In this document: positions 9,741 to 19,588 of the stretch, in pieces
Layout of the letters: every line of letters starts with the position of its first letter
Numbering within the stretch: position 1 is the first letter of the stretch
Assembly: GCF_000143415.4 (NCBI RefSeq)
Contig: NW_003314303.1
Location: 1,332,676-1,365,724 of the forward strand
Length of the DNA stretch: 33,049 nucleotides
Source of the DNA: Selaginella moellendorffii
Lineage: Eukaryota; Streptophyta; Lycopodiopsida; Selaginellales; Selaginellaceae
Direction of reading: 5' to 3'
The notes under the pieces: model-generated
Databases searched by the model: none
Seen by the model: only the letters and a program-made list of their open reading frames with translations
What the model was told of the DNA's origin: nothing
Made by a program: the position numbers and the translations under genes

Positions 9741-11805
9741 CTAGAATCGGAAGGTAACGAGCTCGGGATCAATGCCGGCGGGCGCCGTGCTGCCCTGGCC
9801 TGGATCGTGAGCCAGTTGCTTGACAATCGCCATAGCGGTACCCAGGTAATCTTTGTGCTGCTGGAGCAGCGGGAGTTTGGTCCATTCCTTGTGTAATGTT
9901 GCCTTGGCGGTGGTGTTGATGCTGTTCTTCTCCTCGTATTTCCAGTTCCCAGTCTGCCACTCGAATTCGTAGAGGGGGAGAAAGCGCTGGCCATAGTCCG
10001 CCACGAACTCTATGGCGCACAGCAAGAAATGGAACTCTTCCATGGAGAGGAAGTATGCGAAGTTCAAGCGCGTCCATCCAGGTTTGACACCGCTATATCC
10101 CTGTGGGAGAAAAAAAAGTTCTTTCCTCGTTAGAAAAACCTCCTTGGTGAAAACTTCTATTGTTTTGCTTCTCAACCTCTTGAATTGCTGCTCGAAATTT
10201 CAGGGAGAGCTCATCACTGACTTTGAGAAGCGAGTGGCCGTAAGGACCAGCACACGAGCACCCTCCTCTCGACTGGATCCCAAACAAATCGTTGAGGAGC
10301 TTGGCTACAAACCGGCCTTGCAGCACGGTTTGCTGGATTCCACCGTTGGAATCAGTGGTCCGGACGAGGAACGAGACGATTGCTGCTCGTTTCACTTGCG
10401 TGTTCCCGAGCACCACTATCTTTCGGTTCTTGGACAACCGTTTCAACGCGGTGGTGATGAAGTTGTGCTCTCTCGACTCGATGAGACGGTATCCCATTTC
10501 TTCTTGGACAGTGAAGACAATCCCGGCTTTTATACGCTGGAGTATGGAAGGTGTTCCAGCGTCTTCTCGGCTTTCAATGTCCTCCAGGTAGAGTGTGTCC
10601 TGAGTTTGTTTAGTGTTGGTTTTCTTTTTTCTTTCGCTGGAAAGGGAACTGACCTCTTTGTTGTAGTTGACGAAGTCTACCACTCCTCCGCCTGTTGTCG
10701 ACGGTGCGTGATCCTTGAGCTTGTAGAGCTTTTTGTTCATGCAAAGCAGGCCCGGCGTTCCTGGCCCTCCGACATACTTGTGTGGACTCAGCATCACAGC
10801 ATCGTATCCATCAGCTTTTCGCGATCGCATGTTGATCTTCACGTATGGACCGCTGTTGATCAGATTCGGCAAGTAAGCTTCTTTTCGTCCTTGTTAAAAG
10901 ATCTCGTCTTACTTACCAGCTTGCAAAATCAAAACATGCTAATGCTCCATGTTTGTGTAGAAGGCGAGCGATGGCTCTAGTGTCCGCTAAAACTCCCGTG
11001 ACATTACTGCAAGCGGAGAAGGAGCCCAGCTTTGGACGATCTGCGTGCTTGGGATTTTGTAGCTCCTCTTCGAGGTACTTCATGTCAATCAATCCATCCT
11101 CGGTCATTGGAACTTGAACAACCTATGGTTTAAACAGTTGACAGATTGAAAGAAACGAAACAGTCCAACCTCAGCAAGACTTTGCCTCCAGGGAAGAATG
11201 TTGGAATGATGCTCGTATGGGCCTATGAACACCAGCCATCTCTTTCTGTCAGTGATCGCTGCCACGGCTGACTCTCTCATTTGGGGCGGCACAGACAAGC
11301 CCAAAAGTTCGTGGAGCTTTTTCACAGCTGCAGTGGTTCCAGAGCCGCAGAAGAAGAGAGCATCATCCTCGGTTCCTCCCAGGGACTCCTTGACATAACT
11401 CGTGGCCAGTTTCACCATACGGGTGGTCTTCTCTCCGACGTAGCTGTCCTCGGCATGCGTGTTCCCTGAAACAGAATGCAGCGGGTCCAGATATGCAGAA
11501 GAGAATTCACGGCTTCACTCACCGTAGGACGGCATGACGTGCTTGATGAGGAAGTTTTCTATATAGAACAAGCAGCGGCCAGAGGCAGTGTAATCGGCAT
11601 AAGTGAGAAGCCTGCTGCCGAATGGTGTGGAGATTTGGAGCTGGGAGCCGATGATCTGGGATCTGAGCCAGACACACTTTTGCTCATCGTCAAAGGGGCT
11701 GAAGAACTTGAAAGGATTGGGCTTGAAGTCTGGCTGCCAATCCTCCTTGATGCTGGGAGTTATGTTACTAGCCTTGAAAGCTGACTTTGAAGCAAAGCAC
11801 CTCAT
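9741..11805 (-). CDS. PLP-dependent class V aminotransferase / cysteine desulfurase-like, copy B
   Basis: Exons on the minus strand: 11523-11805, 11170-11465, 10917-11122, 10654-10852, 10177-10599 and 9741-10100. They sum to 1767 nt, 588 residues from the ATG at 11805. All splice sites are GT-AG. The PLP Lys in SPHKYVGG, the EHHSN motif, GSGTT loop and the GGCSCAGP Cys are intact. Exon homology continues to 11822 before the acceptor, with the same extra base as copy A. The cognate first exon is probably the orphan at 19158-19211, now over 7 kb away behind inserted repeats, and it would not join in frame. The gene may be expressed from an internal start or be losing function. Confidence 0.8.
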
Positions 11806-11822
11806 TGTCTTATTGGTGAGCA

Positions 11823-12167
11823 CTCTCTTACTTTGCTTATGATACGTTTGCTACCTATAACTTTTAATGAATTTTGTGGTAGTAGGATCTTATTACTCGT
11901 AATATTTGTAATTCATTTTTACTACTAATTACTGTAAGTTATTATATTTGTAATACAAAACTGCTTTAGATAGTTTCACTGCCTATAAGTATGGTATGAA
12001 ATGCTTTAGTAACTCCTAATATGGTAAGGAAATAACATGTTTTGTCAAGCTTGACAAATTCTAAGAGACTTATCACCTAAGTGGGTTCTTTGTCTTTTGT
12101 TGACCATTGCAAATCCCACTTGATTACTTTCAAATATCTATAAGGTCAACAAAAGACTAGGAATTCA
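11823..12167. other. Spacer with palindrome and 14-bp inverted repeat
   Basis: No gene is seen. The perfect palindrome is at 12041-12058. GTCTTTTGTTGACC at 12092-12105 is exactly inverted at 12144-12157, giving a 66-bp hairpin or miniature inverted-repeat structure. The same TCTTTTGTTGAC word occurs singly beside the palindrome in the other units. Confidence 0.6.
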
Positions 12168-12597
12168 TACTATTCAAATCTAAGAATGTTATATTAAATA
12201 TTTTTAATCAATTGGAAAAGGGATGCATTTTTATTCATAAATTCTTTTTTTTTATATTTTATCCTCTATAAATTGTCTTTCAAATCATTCTTTTTAGTTA
12301 TTTATAATCCATCATGCTTCCTTATAAGCTTCCTTGTAAATAGAAGTTGAAAATTGTAACTCTCTCAAGAACCCCACTCTCTTAACACCCTACCTCTTGG
12401 GTCGAGCTCATCCAAAAGCAAATTAAATTTGCCAAATGTCAATTTTAATATATAGTGTGATAAATCAAGTTTGTAAACAAAAGTTAAAAGTCATAACCCT
12501 TCCAAGAGCCTCACTTTCTTTACACTCTACCCCTCAAATCGAGCCTACTTAGAGGCAAATTAAACTTGCCAAATGTCAATTTCAATATATGGTATGA
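12168..12597. repeat. Dispersed repeat family, diverged copy
   Basis: The copy begins with ACTATTCAAATCTAAGAATG and follows the family consensus seen at 3593 and 5198, with more substitutions. It ends where the LTR-like block starts. Confidence 0.65.
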
Positions 12598-12689
12598 CAT
12601 ACTATACTTTTGGAACCCCCCACAGCCCCCCCCCCCCCACCCCCCCCCTAGGGGACGATCACTTTGGGCTTTCACCCAACTGCCTGTAT

Positions 12690-12885
12690 TAGTATTCGGA
12701 CTCGAACTCGGACTCGAACTCGGACTCGGTCTCGGTCCCGGTTTCAGACTCGGACCTCGGTCTCGGTTCCATCTCGACTCCATCTTGGACTCCATCTCAG
12801 ACTCCATCTCGGGTCCATCTCGGACTCCATCTCGGACTCCATCTCGGGTCCATCTCAAACTCCATCTCGGGTTCATCTCGAACTC
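12690..12885. repeat. Degenerate 6/12-bp minisatellite in the LTR
   Basis: Tandem ACTCGG-type units pass into CTCGGACTCCAT-type units. The same organisation, shorter, occurs at about 17455-17610. Open frames across it on both strands are by-products of the period being a multiple of three. Confidence 0.8.
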
Positions 12886-13100
12886 TTCCACGTGTTATGT
12901 GTTAGTCCTTTTTGGGTCCCTTTTTAGAGCCTCGCTTATTGTTCGCTTCATGCTCATTTCTCGAGCACTTTGTTGGGAGTTCCATGTAAGCAACCAAAGA
13001 GAACGACTCGAGAGATGATCCATAGGGTTCAAATATAGAAGGAAAGGGCCCATGAACAAGAGTGCACCCCCTTTTCCAATCGGTTAAGGGTCTTGGGATA

Positions 13101-13161
13101 CTTAAGGTTAAGCATCCTTGGGTTTGAATAGTACTAGGCTGGGTGACCTCCCAGGAAGTCC
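13101..13161 (+). ncRNA. 5S rRNA-like segment within TRIM LTR1
   Basis: The segment aligns with the second half of plant 5S rRNA, from the A-box GTTAAGC through GTACTAGG and the C-box GGGTGACCTCCCAGGAAGTC. It is a retroelement-borne relative of 5S rRNA, not a ribosomal gene. LTR2 keeps the matching part only to 13456 and lacks the C-box. Confidence 0.7.
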
Positions 13162-13180
13162 AAACTTAGGAGCTTACATT

Positions 13181-13192
13181 TGGTATCAGAGC
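13181..13192 (+). other. Primer-binding site of the TRIM
   Basis: TGGTATCAGAGC, the standard plant complement to the 3' end of initiator tRNA-Met, sits 2 bp after the end of LTR1. Confidence 0.85.
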
Positions 13193-13581
13193 GGTCTCAG
13201 GTCCGACTCTGTTGGTTGGCTTGGGGAATCACAGCACATGTTAATTGACATCTGGGTTCTGTTCACGAGGGCGTGAACTTGTAAGGAAGCATGGTGGATT
13301 GTAAGCAACCAAAGAGAACGACTCGAGAGACGATCCATAGAGTTCAAATATAGAGGGAAAGGCATAAACAAGAGTGCACCCCCTTTTCCAATCGATTAAG
13401 GGTTTTGGGATACTTGGGGTTAAGCGTCCTTGGGTTTGAATAGTACTGGGCTGGGTCTCTCGACCTATCAAATCAGAGCTTTTAGTCCAAACATGTTACG
13501 CTCGTTTGGCTTTCGCTTCAACCACTACCACATGGCACCTTTCCGGCTCCACTTTGGGGCCTAGGGATTTTGTGTCTCACA

Positions 13582-16405
13582 ACTCCACCACCCATAGACG
13601 AAGTTCGATGTCCTCATCGAATGGTAAACCCTTTTATAAAGTAACACTCGTAGGTATTACCATTTCCATCCTTGGCACCCAACCAATATTTGTTTATGGT
13701 TTGACCCCGAAGGCTCACTATGCCTTGTCCATCCTCTAAGGAGCATAGTCTCTCCAACCTAGAGACTCACTCAACCACTTAGGGTGGTTTGCTCCCTTTT
13801 ATTGGTTCAGTTCTCGCTAAATCCGTTAGAGACACCCTCTCTAACTCAATTTCACTACTCATTCTTGAGTAGTCTTAAATTCCATTGACCTAACCTTTGC
13901 ACTTTGGAACTTTCAACTTTAACTTCTCAAAGTCAATGTCCTAGGTGTCTCCGACATCTTACGTTGCACATGGTGCAACTCCACTTCCCTATCCTAGGAA
14001 GTTCTTTACTTGAGGGTACTATCATCCTCTCTTCGATATCGTGCCACCTTTGGCACTAAGTTCCAGTTATTATAATTGGTGTTAGAGCTGCCCACGGCCC
14101 TATTATTTGGCTACCTTACCACTCCCCCCTTTGGAGCATCCACTTTTGCCAAATTAGAGCGGTTGGGAATCCATCCTTGGGGAAATATTGCCTTTCCCAT
14201 AATCCATTAGCACCCAACACGTTAGTGTTCTCAGCTTAACTTTGCCATTTGGTTTCTTTCCCATGATTCCCATGGCTTTTTTTTTAGCCACTAGTCTTTT
14301 GCTCCTATCCTTGGTTGTTGCACCCAGCAACATAGGACTGCTACCTCCCTTTTCGAGGTTTCCTTTCGGTTCCATGGCAAACACTTTGCTTTGCCAAGTC
14401 CAAAGTGTGTTGACCCCTAGCATGTCTCTTTAACATTTTCTGCCGCGGGTTCTATCCACAGCTCAACTTTTTGAGACCCTCCCTTGGATCTCTTATAGAG
14501 GCTACTTTCCTCAGATTTATTATGCAATAGCATTAATATAGTTCATTTCCCTTAAGTGTTCTTCCCACTTGGTCACCTTGACCAAGCCACACCATTATCA
14601 ATAGTTCAAATCAATGCTTTGAATTAGAAACCTTGTTCCTTAACCTCATAAGGACCTCATCCTTTTTGCCTTAGCAAGTATTCTTAGGGATGAACCTACC
14701 TGATAGCCTAGGGAGTGGTTCCTCAATCCAGGTATGCTCACCTTATAATCCCACACACCGGGATTAATGTTGCTGCTCATGGGCCTTCACTAGCCTTGCC
14801 AAAATTCCATTTTTGGCTTTGTCTAATTTGGGTAGACAGTCTTCTCCCGTCTCCACAACCTTGGACATTTGGATAGCACCTTTTATCCATCATTCGCTAG
14901 GGACTTAGTCCCTTGGGCTTTATCTATTGCCCTCGCGACACTAAACACCACCTCTTGGTGTTCCAGAGTGTTTGGGTGTCCCAATAATAGTCTCCTTGAC
15001 AATGAGCATTTCCTTTTACGACATTGACTCACTATATCGCAACATAAGCAATTTATCACCTATAAGGGTATATCTAACTTCCTTATGCTATTAAAAAGTC
15101 TTGGGTAGCTACCTTCTACCTGTTTAACCAACTATCTTTGCACCTCTTGCTTAGTTGCCCCCTAATTGTCAAGTCCTACCACTCATTGCTTGGTGCTTCC
15201 ACACCTCCAACATTATCTGGGTCACCACACTCCAATCGCATGCCTTCTAGCTTAAGCCATGCCATTCCCGCTTCCGTTGGGATTCCCTTGGCAAAAGGTT
15301 CTTATGAACCCACCATCATAACCTCAAGGTATCACACCTTGGCACATTTGGTGTCTCCACACCATCGGCCCTACGAGCCTATCCTTATGACACTACTTAT
15401 TAGTGTCTAGGTCTTTGCCAAGACCAATATAATTGTTTCTCATGCTAACTATCTGTTAATACCGCACTATAGTGTTTGCACCCAATTATGGGCCAAAGTT
15501 GCTTTCTTCTGGGAACATCTTTCCCACAACTTTAGTATGGCACATTCTGCCATCAATGAGATACCCACTGTACTCATACTTGGATCTTATGATCCTCCCC
15601 ATACCTCATGGGGCAACATACACCTCAGTCCAAATGCTTCTACCAATCCTTTAGGACCATTCCTTGACTCCACTTGAGTCATCAAGCATTTTGGACTTTG
15701 CTAATCCCCCGAAATATAAGGTCTTACTTTTGAGGTGCTAACTCACTGGAATATAACTTTTTATATTCAGGTCCTGCTCACAAGGACCATCTTTGCAAGT
15801 GTTACTCCAACACTTGATTTGTTCTCTTGGGGCAACCTTTTGCCCCTTATGACCACTTGTCCATGTGATGAGAACACCAACTCATCCTCTGAGTACACCC
15901 CCAACTCCTTGGGTTGTTCCAGCATTTATTAAAGGTAGCTCTGGCTACCATTTCAAGGACTTATATCCTCTTCTATATTTGACCTCTCATGGTCATCAAT
16001 TTCAGTCTCAAAGTTGTGAACACCAACCTCAACTATATGAGGGTAATCTTGTAACTCCTTTATTGTTTTGGAGTCTGCATATTTCCCGTGATCCCAACTG
16101 TAGTTGTTTACCACAACTACTTCAGCCAGTTTGCTAAGTCAAACGCTCATCTGGATCACATCCTCAGCTCTCTAAGGAAATCCTTATACTGTTCCCAAGA
16201 TGCCAAAGTCGTTCCCTTACTGGCCCTTTTCTATCCACCACATCATGCCCAAGTTCACGCATGAACTTGAGTGGAGAGCCATGTCCTCTCGACATGCTAT
16301 TCCTCAAGGATAGGCCCACTCCTAGGACCTTCTGATGCCAACATCAATGGTGATATACATGAGCACCAATAAAAGTCAGACTAAGGAACAGCTCCGATAC
16401 CAAGT
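13582..16405 (-). mobile_element. Non-coding interior of a minus-strand LTR retroelement
   Basis: This interval lies between the polypurine-like stretch at 13582-13592 and the minus-strand primer-binding site at 16391-16402. I found no gag, protease, reverse transcriptase, RNase H or integrase motif in any frame. The longest open frames are short and pyrimidine-biased. It may therefore be a non-autonomous element (LARD- or TR-GAG-like) or a badly decayed one. The composition on the + strand is pyrimidine-rich with many short words such as CTTGG and CCACTT. Confidence 0.45.
16391..16402 (-). other. Primer-binding site, minus strand
   Basis: On the minus strand this reads TGGTATCGGAGC, one mismatch from the tRNA-Met site TGGTATCAGAGC. 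It begins three bases after the LTR terminus CGCTTACA. Confidence 0.65.
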
Positions 16406-17838
16406 TGTAAGCGACTAAATTTTCTATTCTACTTTAGTCACTTAACCACACCTCTGACCACTTGGAGGAGTCTCATTCACAACCTCCATAAGTCCAATTC
16501 AGGACTTGGGACTTGCTAGTCCCGAGAATGGCATCTATGCCACTCAACCCTTGCACTTGGTCCAAGTGCTCCACGTGTCCAGTCCCAAGACCGACACCCA
16601 AAGTTACCACTGACATATCGGCCTATTACGCTAAGGCCATGCCCATTCACCTTTGCCGCACTGGTGGTCTAATACCACTTGCATCACAATCCTATCTCTC
16701 CAAGATTGGGCCGTCCGTCCACAAGTGGTCATCCCAAATCCACTCCTTAGCATCCTTAGAATGCCCACAGACATGGGGAATAGCCTTCCCCAACATCCTT
16801 TTGTCAGTTCCTACCAAGTCCCTTTTTCATCCATGGCCATGTTCACCAACACTGCCACTAGATCAAGGCCCACAGGCCCGGCCACTAAGTCCCATTGTCC
16901 TCTGGGACTTCCTCACCATGTAACCGTATCTGTAGTCATTACACTAGAGGATTGCTCCTCCTCCTTTCCCCCATTTGGGACTTCGGGACAACATTTTGGA
17001 ACACCGTGGCCCTACGCGAGCCCCGTGGGTACTCTCCCCACCTTCCGCCTTTAGGTGCTCTAGCCATGGGCTTAGAACGAGGTTCCGTTGAGCCACACCA
17101 GGTATCCAAGTAGGTAGTGCCACCCACACTTGGATTGGGAGCATCGGCCAGTCGATCTCCCGGGGGAACTAGAGCCAGCTCTTGAACACTTCACCAAGCT
17201 ACCCCACTTGTCGGTCCGTATTCACTCTAGTCTTGGACTTCCCAGAGGTCAGTTCATCACCCAACCAACACTGGGTCTAGCCTTCCTGGGCCAAACTAGC
17301 CTTTCCTGGGCCAAACTGGCCTTTCCTGGCCAAATTGGCTCCACTAGGCTCCAACCCCCACACTCTCCCTACTATACTTTTGAAACCCCCCGCAGCCCCC
17401 CCCCCCCCGGGGATGATCGCTTTGGGCTTTCACCCAACTGCCTATATTAGTATTCAGACTCGGACTCGGTCTCGGTCCCGGTTTCGGACTAGGACTTGGT
17501 CTTGGTCTTGGTCTCGGTCTCGGTTCCATCACGGACTCCATCCTGGGTCCATCTTGGACTCCATCTCGGACTCCGTCTCGGGTCCATCTCAAACTCCATC
17601 TCGGACTCTTCCACGTGTCATGTGTTATTCCTTTTTGGGTCCCTTTTTAGAGCCTTGCTTATTGCTCGCTTCGTGCTCATTCCTCAAGCACTTTGTTGGG
17701 AGTTCCACTCCCGCTCTCAACCTATCAAGTCGGAGCTTTTAGTCCAAACGTGTTACGCTCGTTTGGCTTTCGCTTCAGCCACTACCACATGGCACCCTTC
17801 TGGCTCCACTTTGGGGCCTAGGGATTTTGTGTCTCACA
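16406..17838 (-). mobile_element. Candidate 5' LTR (about 1.4 kb) of the minus-strand retroelement
   Basis: On the minus strand the block begins TGTGAGACAC at 17838 and ends CTTACA at 16406, giving TG...CA ends, and the primer-binding site follows directly. Bases 17368-17838 match the left LTR copy. The rest (16406-17367) has no second copy in the window because the left LTR is truncated. It contains a C13 run (17396-17408), an ACTCGG-type minisatellite, and three tandem CCTTTCCTGGGCCAAACT-type units near 17280-17335. The LTR boundaries are my inference. Confidence 0.5.
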
Positions 17839-18960
17839 CACCCCACCCCTCAAGTTGAGCCCATATAAAGGTAAACTAAACTTGCTAACTATCAATGTCA
17901 ACATGTGGTGTGAAATCAATTTCAACACCGATTAGAAAAAGGGGTACCATTTTATTCACCTTCTATATTTGAATCGTCTTTTAAGTTATTCTCTTTAGTT
18001 GTTTACAATTTACCATATTTCCTTGTAAGCTTCCTCATGAATGGAAGTTGAGATTTGTACCTCTCCCGAGAGGCCTGCTCCCTCATGAATGAAAGTCAAG
18101 AGCTATAGCTCTTCTGAGAGGCTCGGTCTCTTGACACCCTACCCCTCAAATCGATTCCACTCGAAGGCAAACTGAATTTACCAAATATCAATCTCAACAT
18201 GTAATGTGATTCATTTTGCCAATGAATAAAGTCAAACTTAAAATCTCTTTTAAATCGTTCTCTTTAGTTATTTATAATCCATCATGCTTCCTTGTAAGCT
18301 TCCTTATGAATGGAAGTCGAGAGCTATAACTCTCCCGAGAGGCTCAGTCCCTCATGAATGAAAGTCTAAGAGTTGTAGCTCTCTTGAGAGGCCCGGTCTC
18401 TTGACACCCTACCCCTCAAATCGAGTCCACTCGAAGGCAAACTAAATTTACCAAATGTCAATCTCAATATGTAATATAATTCATCTTGCCAATGAATAAA
18501 GTCAAACTTAAAATTTTTTTTAAATTGTTCTCTTTAGTTGTTTATAATCCACCATGCTTCCTTGTAAGCTTCCTCATGAATGGAAGTCGAGAGCTATAAC
18601 TCTCCCGAGAGGCCTAGTCCCTCATGAATGAAAGTCTAAGAGTTGTAAATCTCTTGAGAGGCCCAGTCTCTTGACACTCTACCCTTCATATCGAGTCCAT
18701 CCAGAGGCAAACTGAATTTACCAAATATCAATCTTAACATGTAGTGTGATTCCTCTCGCTAATCAATAAAATCAAACCTAAAATCTCTCTAATACCTACC
18801 AAATATCAATCTCAACATGTGGTGTGATTCCAATCAAGTCAAACTTGAAATCCCTCTAATATCTACTAAATGTCAATCTCAACATGTAGTGTGATTCCTC
18901 TCACCAACCAACAAAGTCAAACATGAAATCTTTTTAATACCAAATGTAAACTCTTGAATT
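17839..18960. repeat. Satellite-like tandem array, period 270 bp
   Basis: Three consecutive units start near 17975, 18245 and 18515. TTTATAATCC followed by ATCATGCTTCC or ACCATGCTTCC recurs at 18271 and 18541, exactly 270 bp apart. Each unit holds an internal half-repeat built on CTCATGAATGGAAGTCGAGAG and a CTCTTGACACCCTACCCCTC stretch. The array decays after about 18710 into shorter units containing AATCTCAACATGTAGTGTGA. It belongs to the same family as 3593-4193 and 5198-5984. Confidence 0.8.
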
Positions 18961-19157
18961 TAAACTTTTAAAAGGTCCACTACTTTAACATTATTCAACC
19001 TAAAGATAATGAACCTTAAATATCTTAAAACTATTAACTGCACTTTTATTCATAAGCCCTTTTCCCTCTATATTTGAACCTAAAATTCATCTCTCAAATA
19101 GTTCTCTATAATTGATTACAAAGACAAAATGTTATAAGAAATCTTTTGCAAACTTAC
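18961..19157. other. AT-rich spacer, no feature seen
   Basis: Nothing recognisable. Toward its right end it matches the intron 1 side of PLP copy C (AACTTACC context). Confidence 0.5.
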
Positions 19158-19211
19158 CTTGTTTTTAATGAAGTGGCTACCTTGAATGCACTCTATGTCC
19201 TCTTCAACCAT
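19158..19211 (-). pseudogene. Orphan first exon of a PLP gene
   Basis: On the minus strand an ATG opens 18 codons rich in acidic residues, ending in an AAG followed by the donor GTAAGT. It matches the first exon of PLP copy C (25311-25363) over its whole length, with several substitutions and one inserted base. No PLP exon follows within 7 kb. The nearest on this strand is copy B at 11822, beyond the satellite and retroelements. The extra base changes the donor phase from 2 to 0, so it would not join copy B in frame. It is best read as the first exon of copy B, separated by insertions. Confidence 0.6.
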
Positions 19212-19539
19212 CACAAATATCTTTCTTTAGTGCACCATGTGAGGAAAATGTCTTCACAAGTGTTTCTATCTTATTTAGGTGTGATATAGAAGAACTTAAT
19301 GAAGAATTATCTTTGGGAAAGACAAGATATGTCCAGGGAATGGTCCTTGGAATGCCAAATTTCCTGAGAAGAAGACACTCGAGAGTTTTAAGAATTTCGA
19401 GACTTTTGGACAGACTTTGAATGGGAAAGTCAAGACAACACAAGAAAGAAATAAACAATATTTTACACTATTAATCTCCTACAAATCTAAGATCTTACCA
19501 TGTTACAGTAGCTGAAAGTCCAAGTCCAACTTGGAGAGC

Positions 19540-19546
19540 TATAAAT
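19540..19546 (+). promoter_or_regulatory. TATA box of ABCG copy 2
   Basis: TATAAAT, 43 bp before the ATG, in the same context as the other copies. Confidence 0.55.
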
Positions 19547-19588
19547 CTTACCCAAGTTTTCAAGAGAAAGGAGAACTAATATATTATT

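Larger units (their letters stand above)
12985..13456 (+). mobile_element. Cassandra-type TRIM retrotransposon with 5S-like LTRs
   Basis: LTR1 is 12985-13178 (194 bp, TGTAAGC...CTTACA). The internal segment 13179-13299 is only 121 bp, and LTR2 starts at 13300 and is cut at 13456. The internal part begins with a tRNA-Met-type primer-binding site and ends in a purine-rich stretch next to LTR2. Each LTR contains a segment strongly resembling plant 5S rRNA around the internal pol III promoter: GTTAAGC (A-box), then CTTGGG, TAGTACT, and GGGTGACCTCCCAGGAAGTCC (C-box, LTR1 only, ending 13161). These are the defining features of Cassandra TRIMs of vascular plants. LTR2 has lost its last 34 or so bases. 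The insertion interrupts the LTR at 12598-13581, as the uninterrupted copy near 17701 shows. Confidence 0.85.
12598..13581 (-). mobile_element. Truncated LTR (3' LTR of a minus-strand retroelement), interrupted by a TRIM
   Basis: The block matches 17368-17838 in the same orientation, apart from the TRIM inserted at 12985. On the minus strand both copies begin TGTGAGACACAAAATCC. At 13581 this is preceded by a purine-rich GGGTGGTGGAG, a plausible polypurine tract. The copy carries C13 and C9 runs (12626-12648) and degenerate repeats built on ACTCGG and CTCGGACTCCAT (about 12690-12885). The distal part of the LTR present at 16406-17367 is absent, so the copy is truncated. Confidence 0.55.

Noticed and set aside
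10012-10980. 322-codon open frame on the + strand (and the matching 23515-24306)
   Set aside because: It lies antisense to PLP exons and runs through their introns. It is a codon-bias shadow with no recognisable motif, and it is broken in copy A.
12520-13018. Arg/Asp/Glu-rich or Ser/Pro-rich open frames across the minisatellite
   Set aside because: They arise from 6- and 12-bp tandem units inside an LTR, exist on both strands and are low-complexity.
13101-13456. A genuine 5S rRNA gene
   Set aside because: Only part of 5S is present, it lies inside a retroelement LTR, and the second copy is truncated.
14075-14095. Second primer-binding-like site TTGGTGTTAGAGC on the + strand
   Set aside because: It has two mismatches to the tRNA-Met site, no LTR end (CA) directly before it and no matching LTR pair. 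Probably chance.
16513-17113. Overlapping open frames of 72-136 codons on the + strand
   Set aside because: They are Pro/Ser/Leu-rich from pyrimidine-biased DNA, lie inside the candidate LTR, and show no domain or conservation.
17839-18960. CRISPR-like array
   Set aside because: Units are 270 bp and contiguous with no distinct spacers, in a plant nuclear context.
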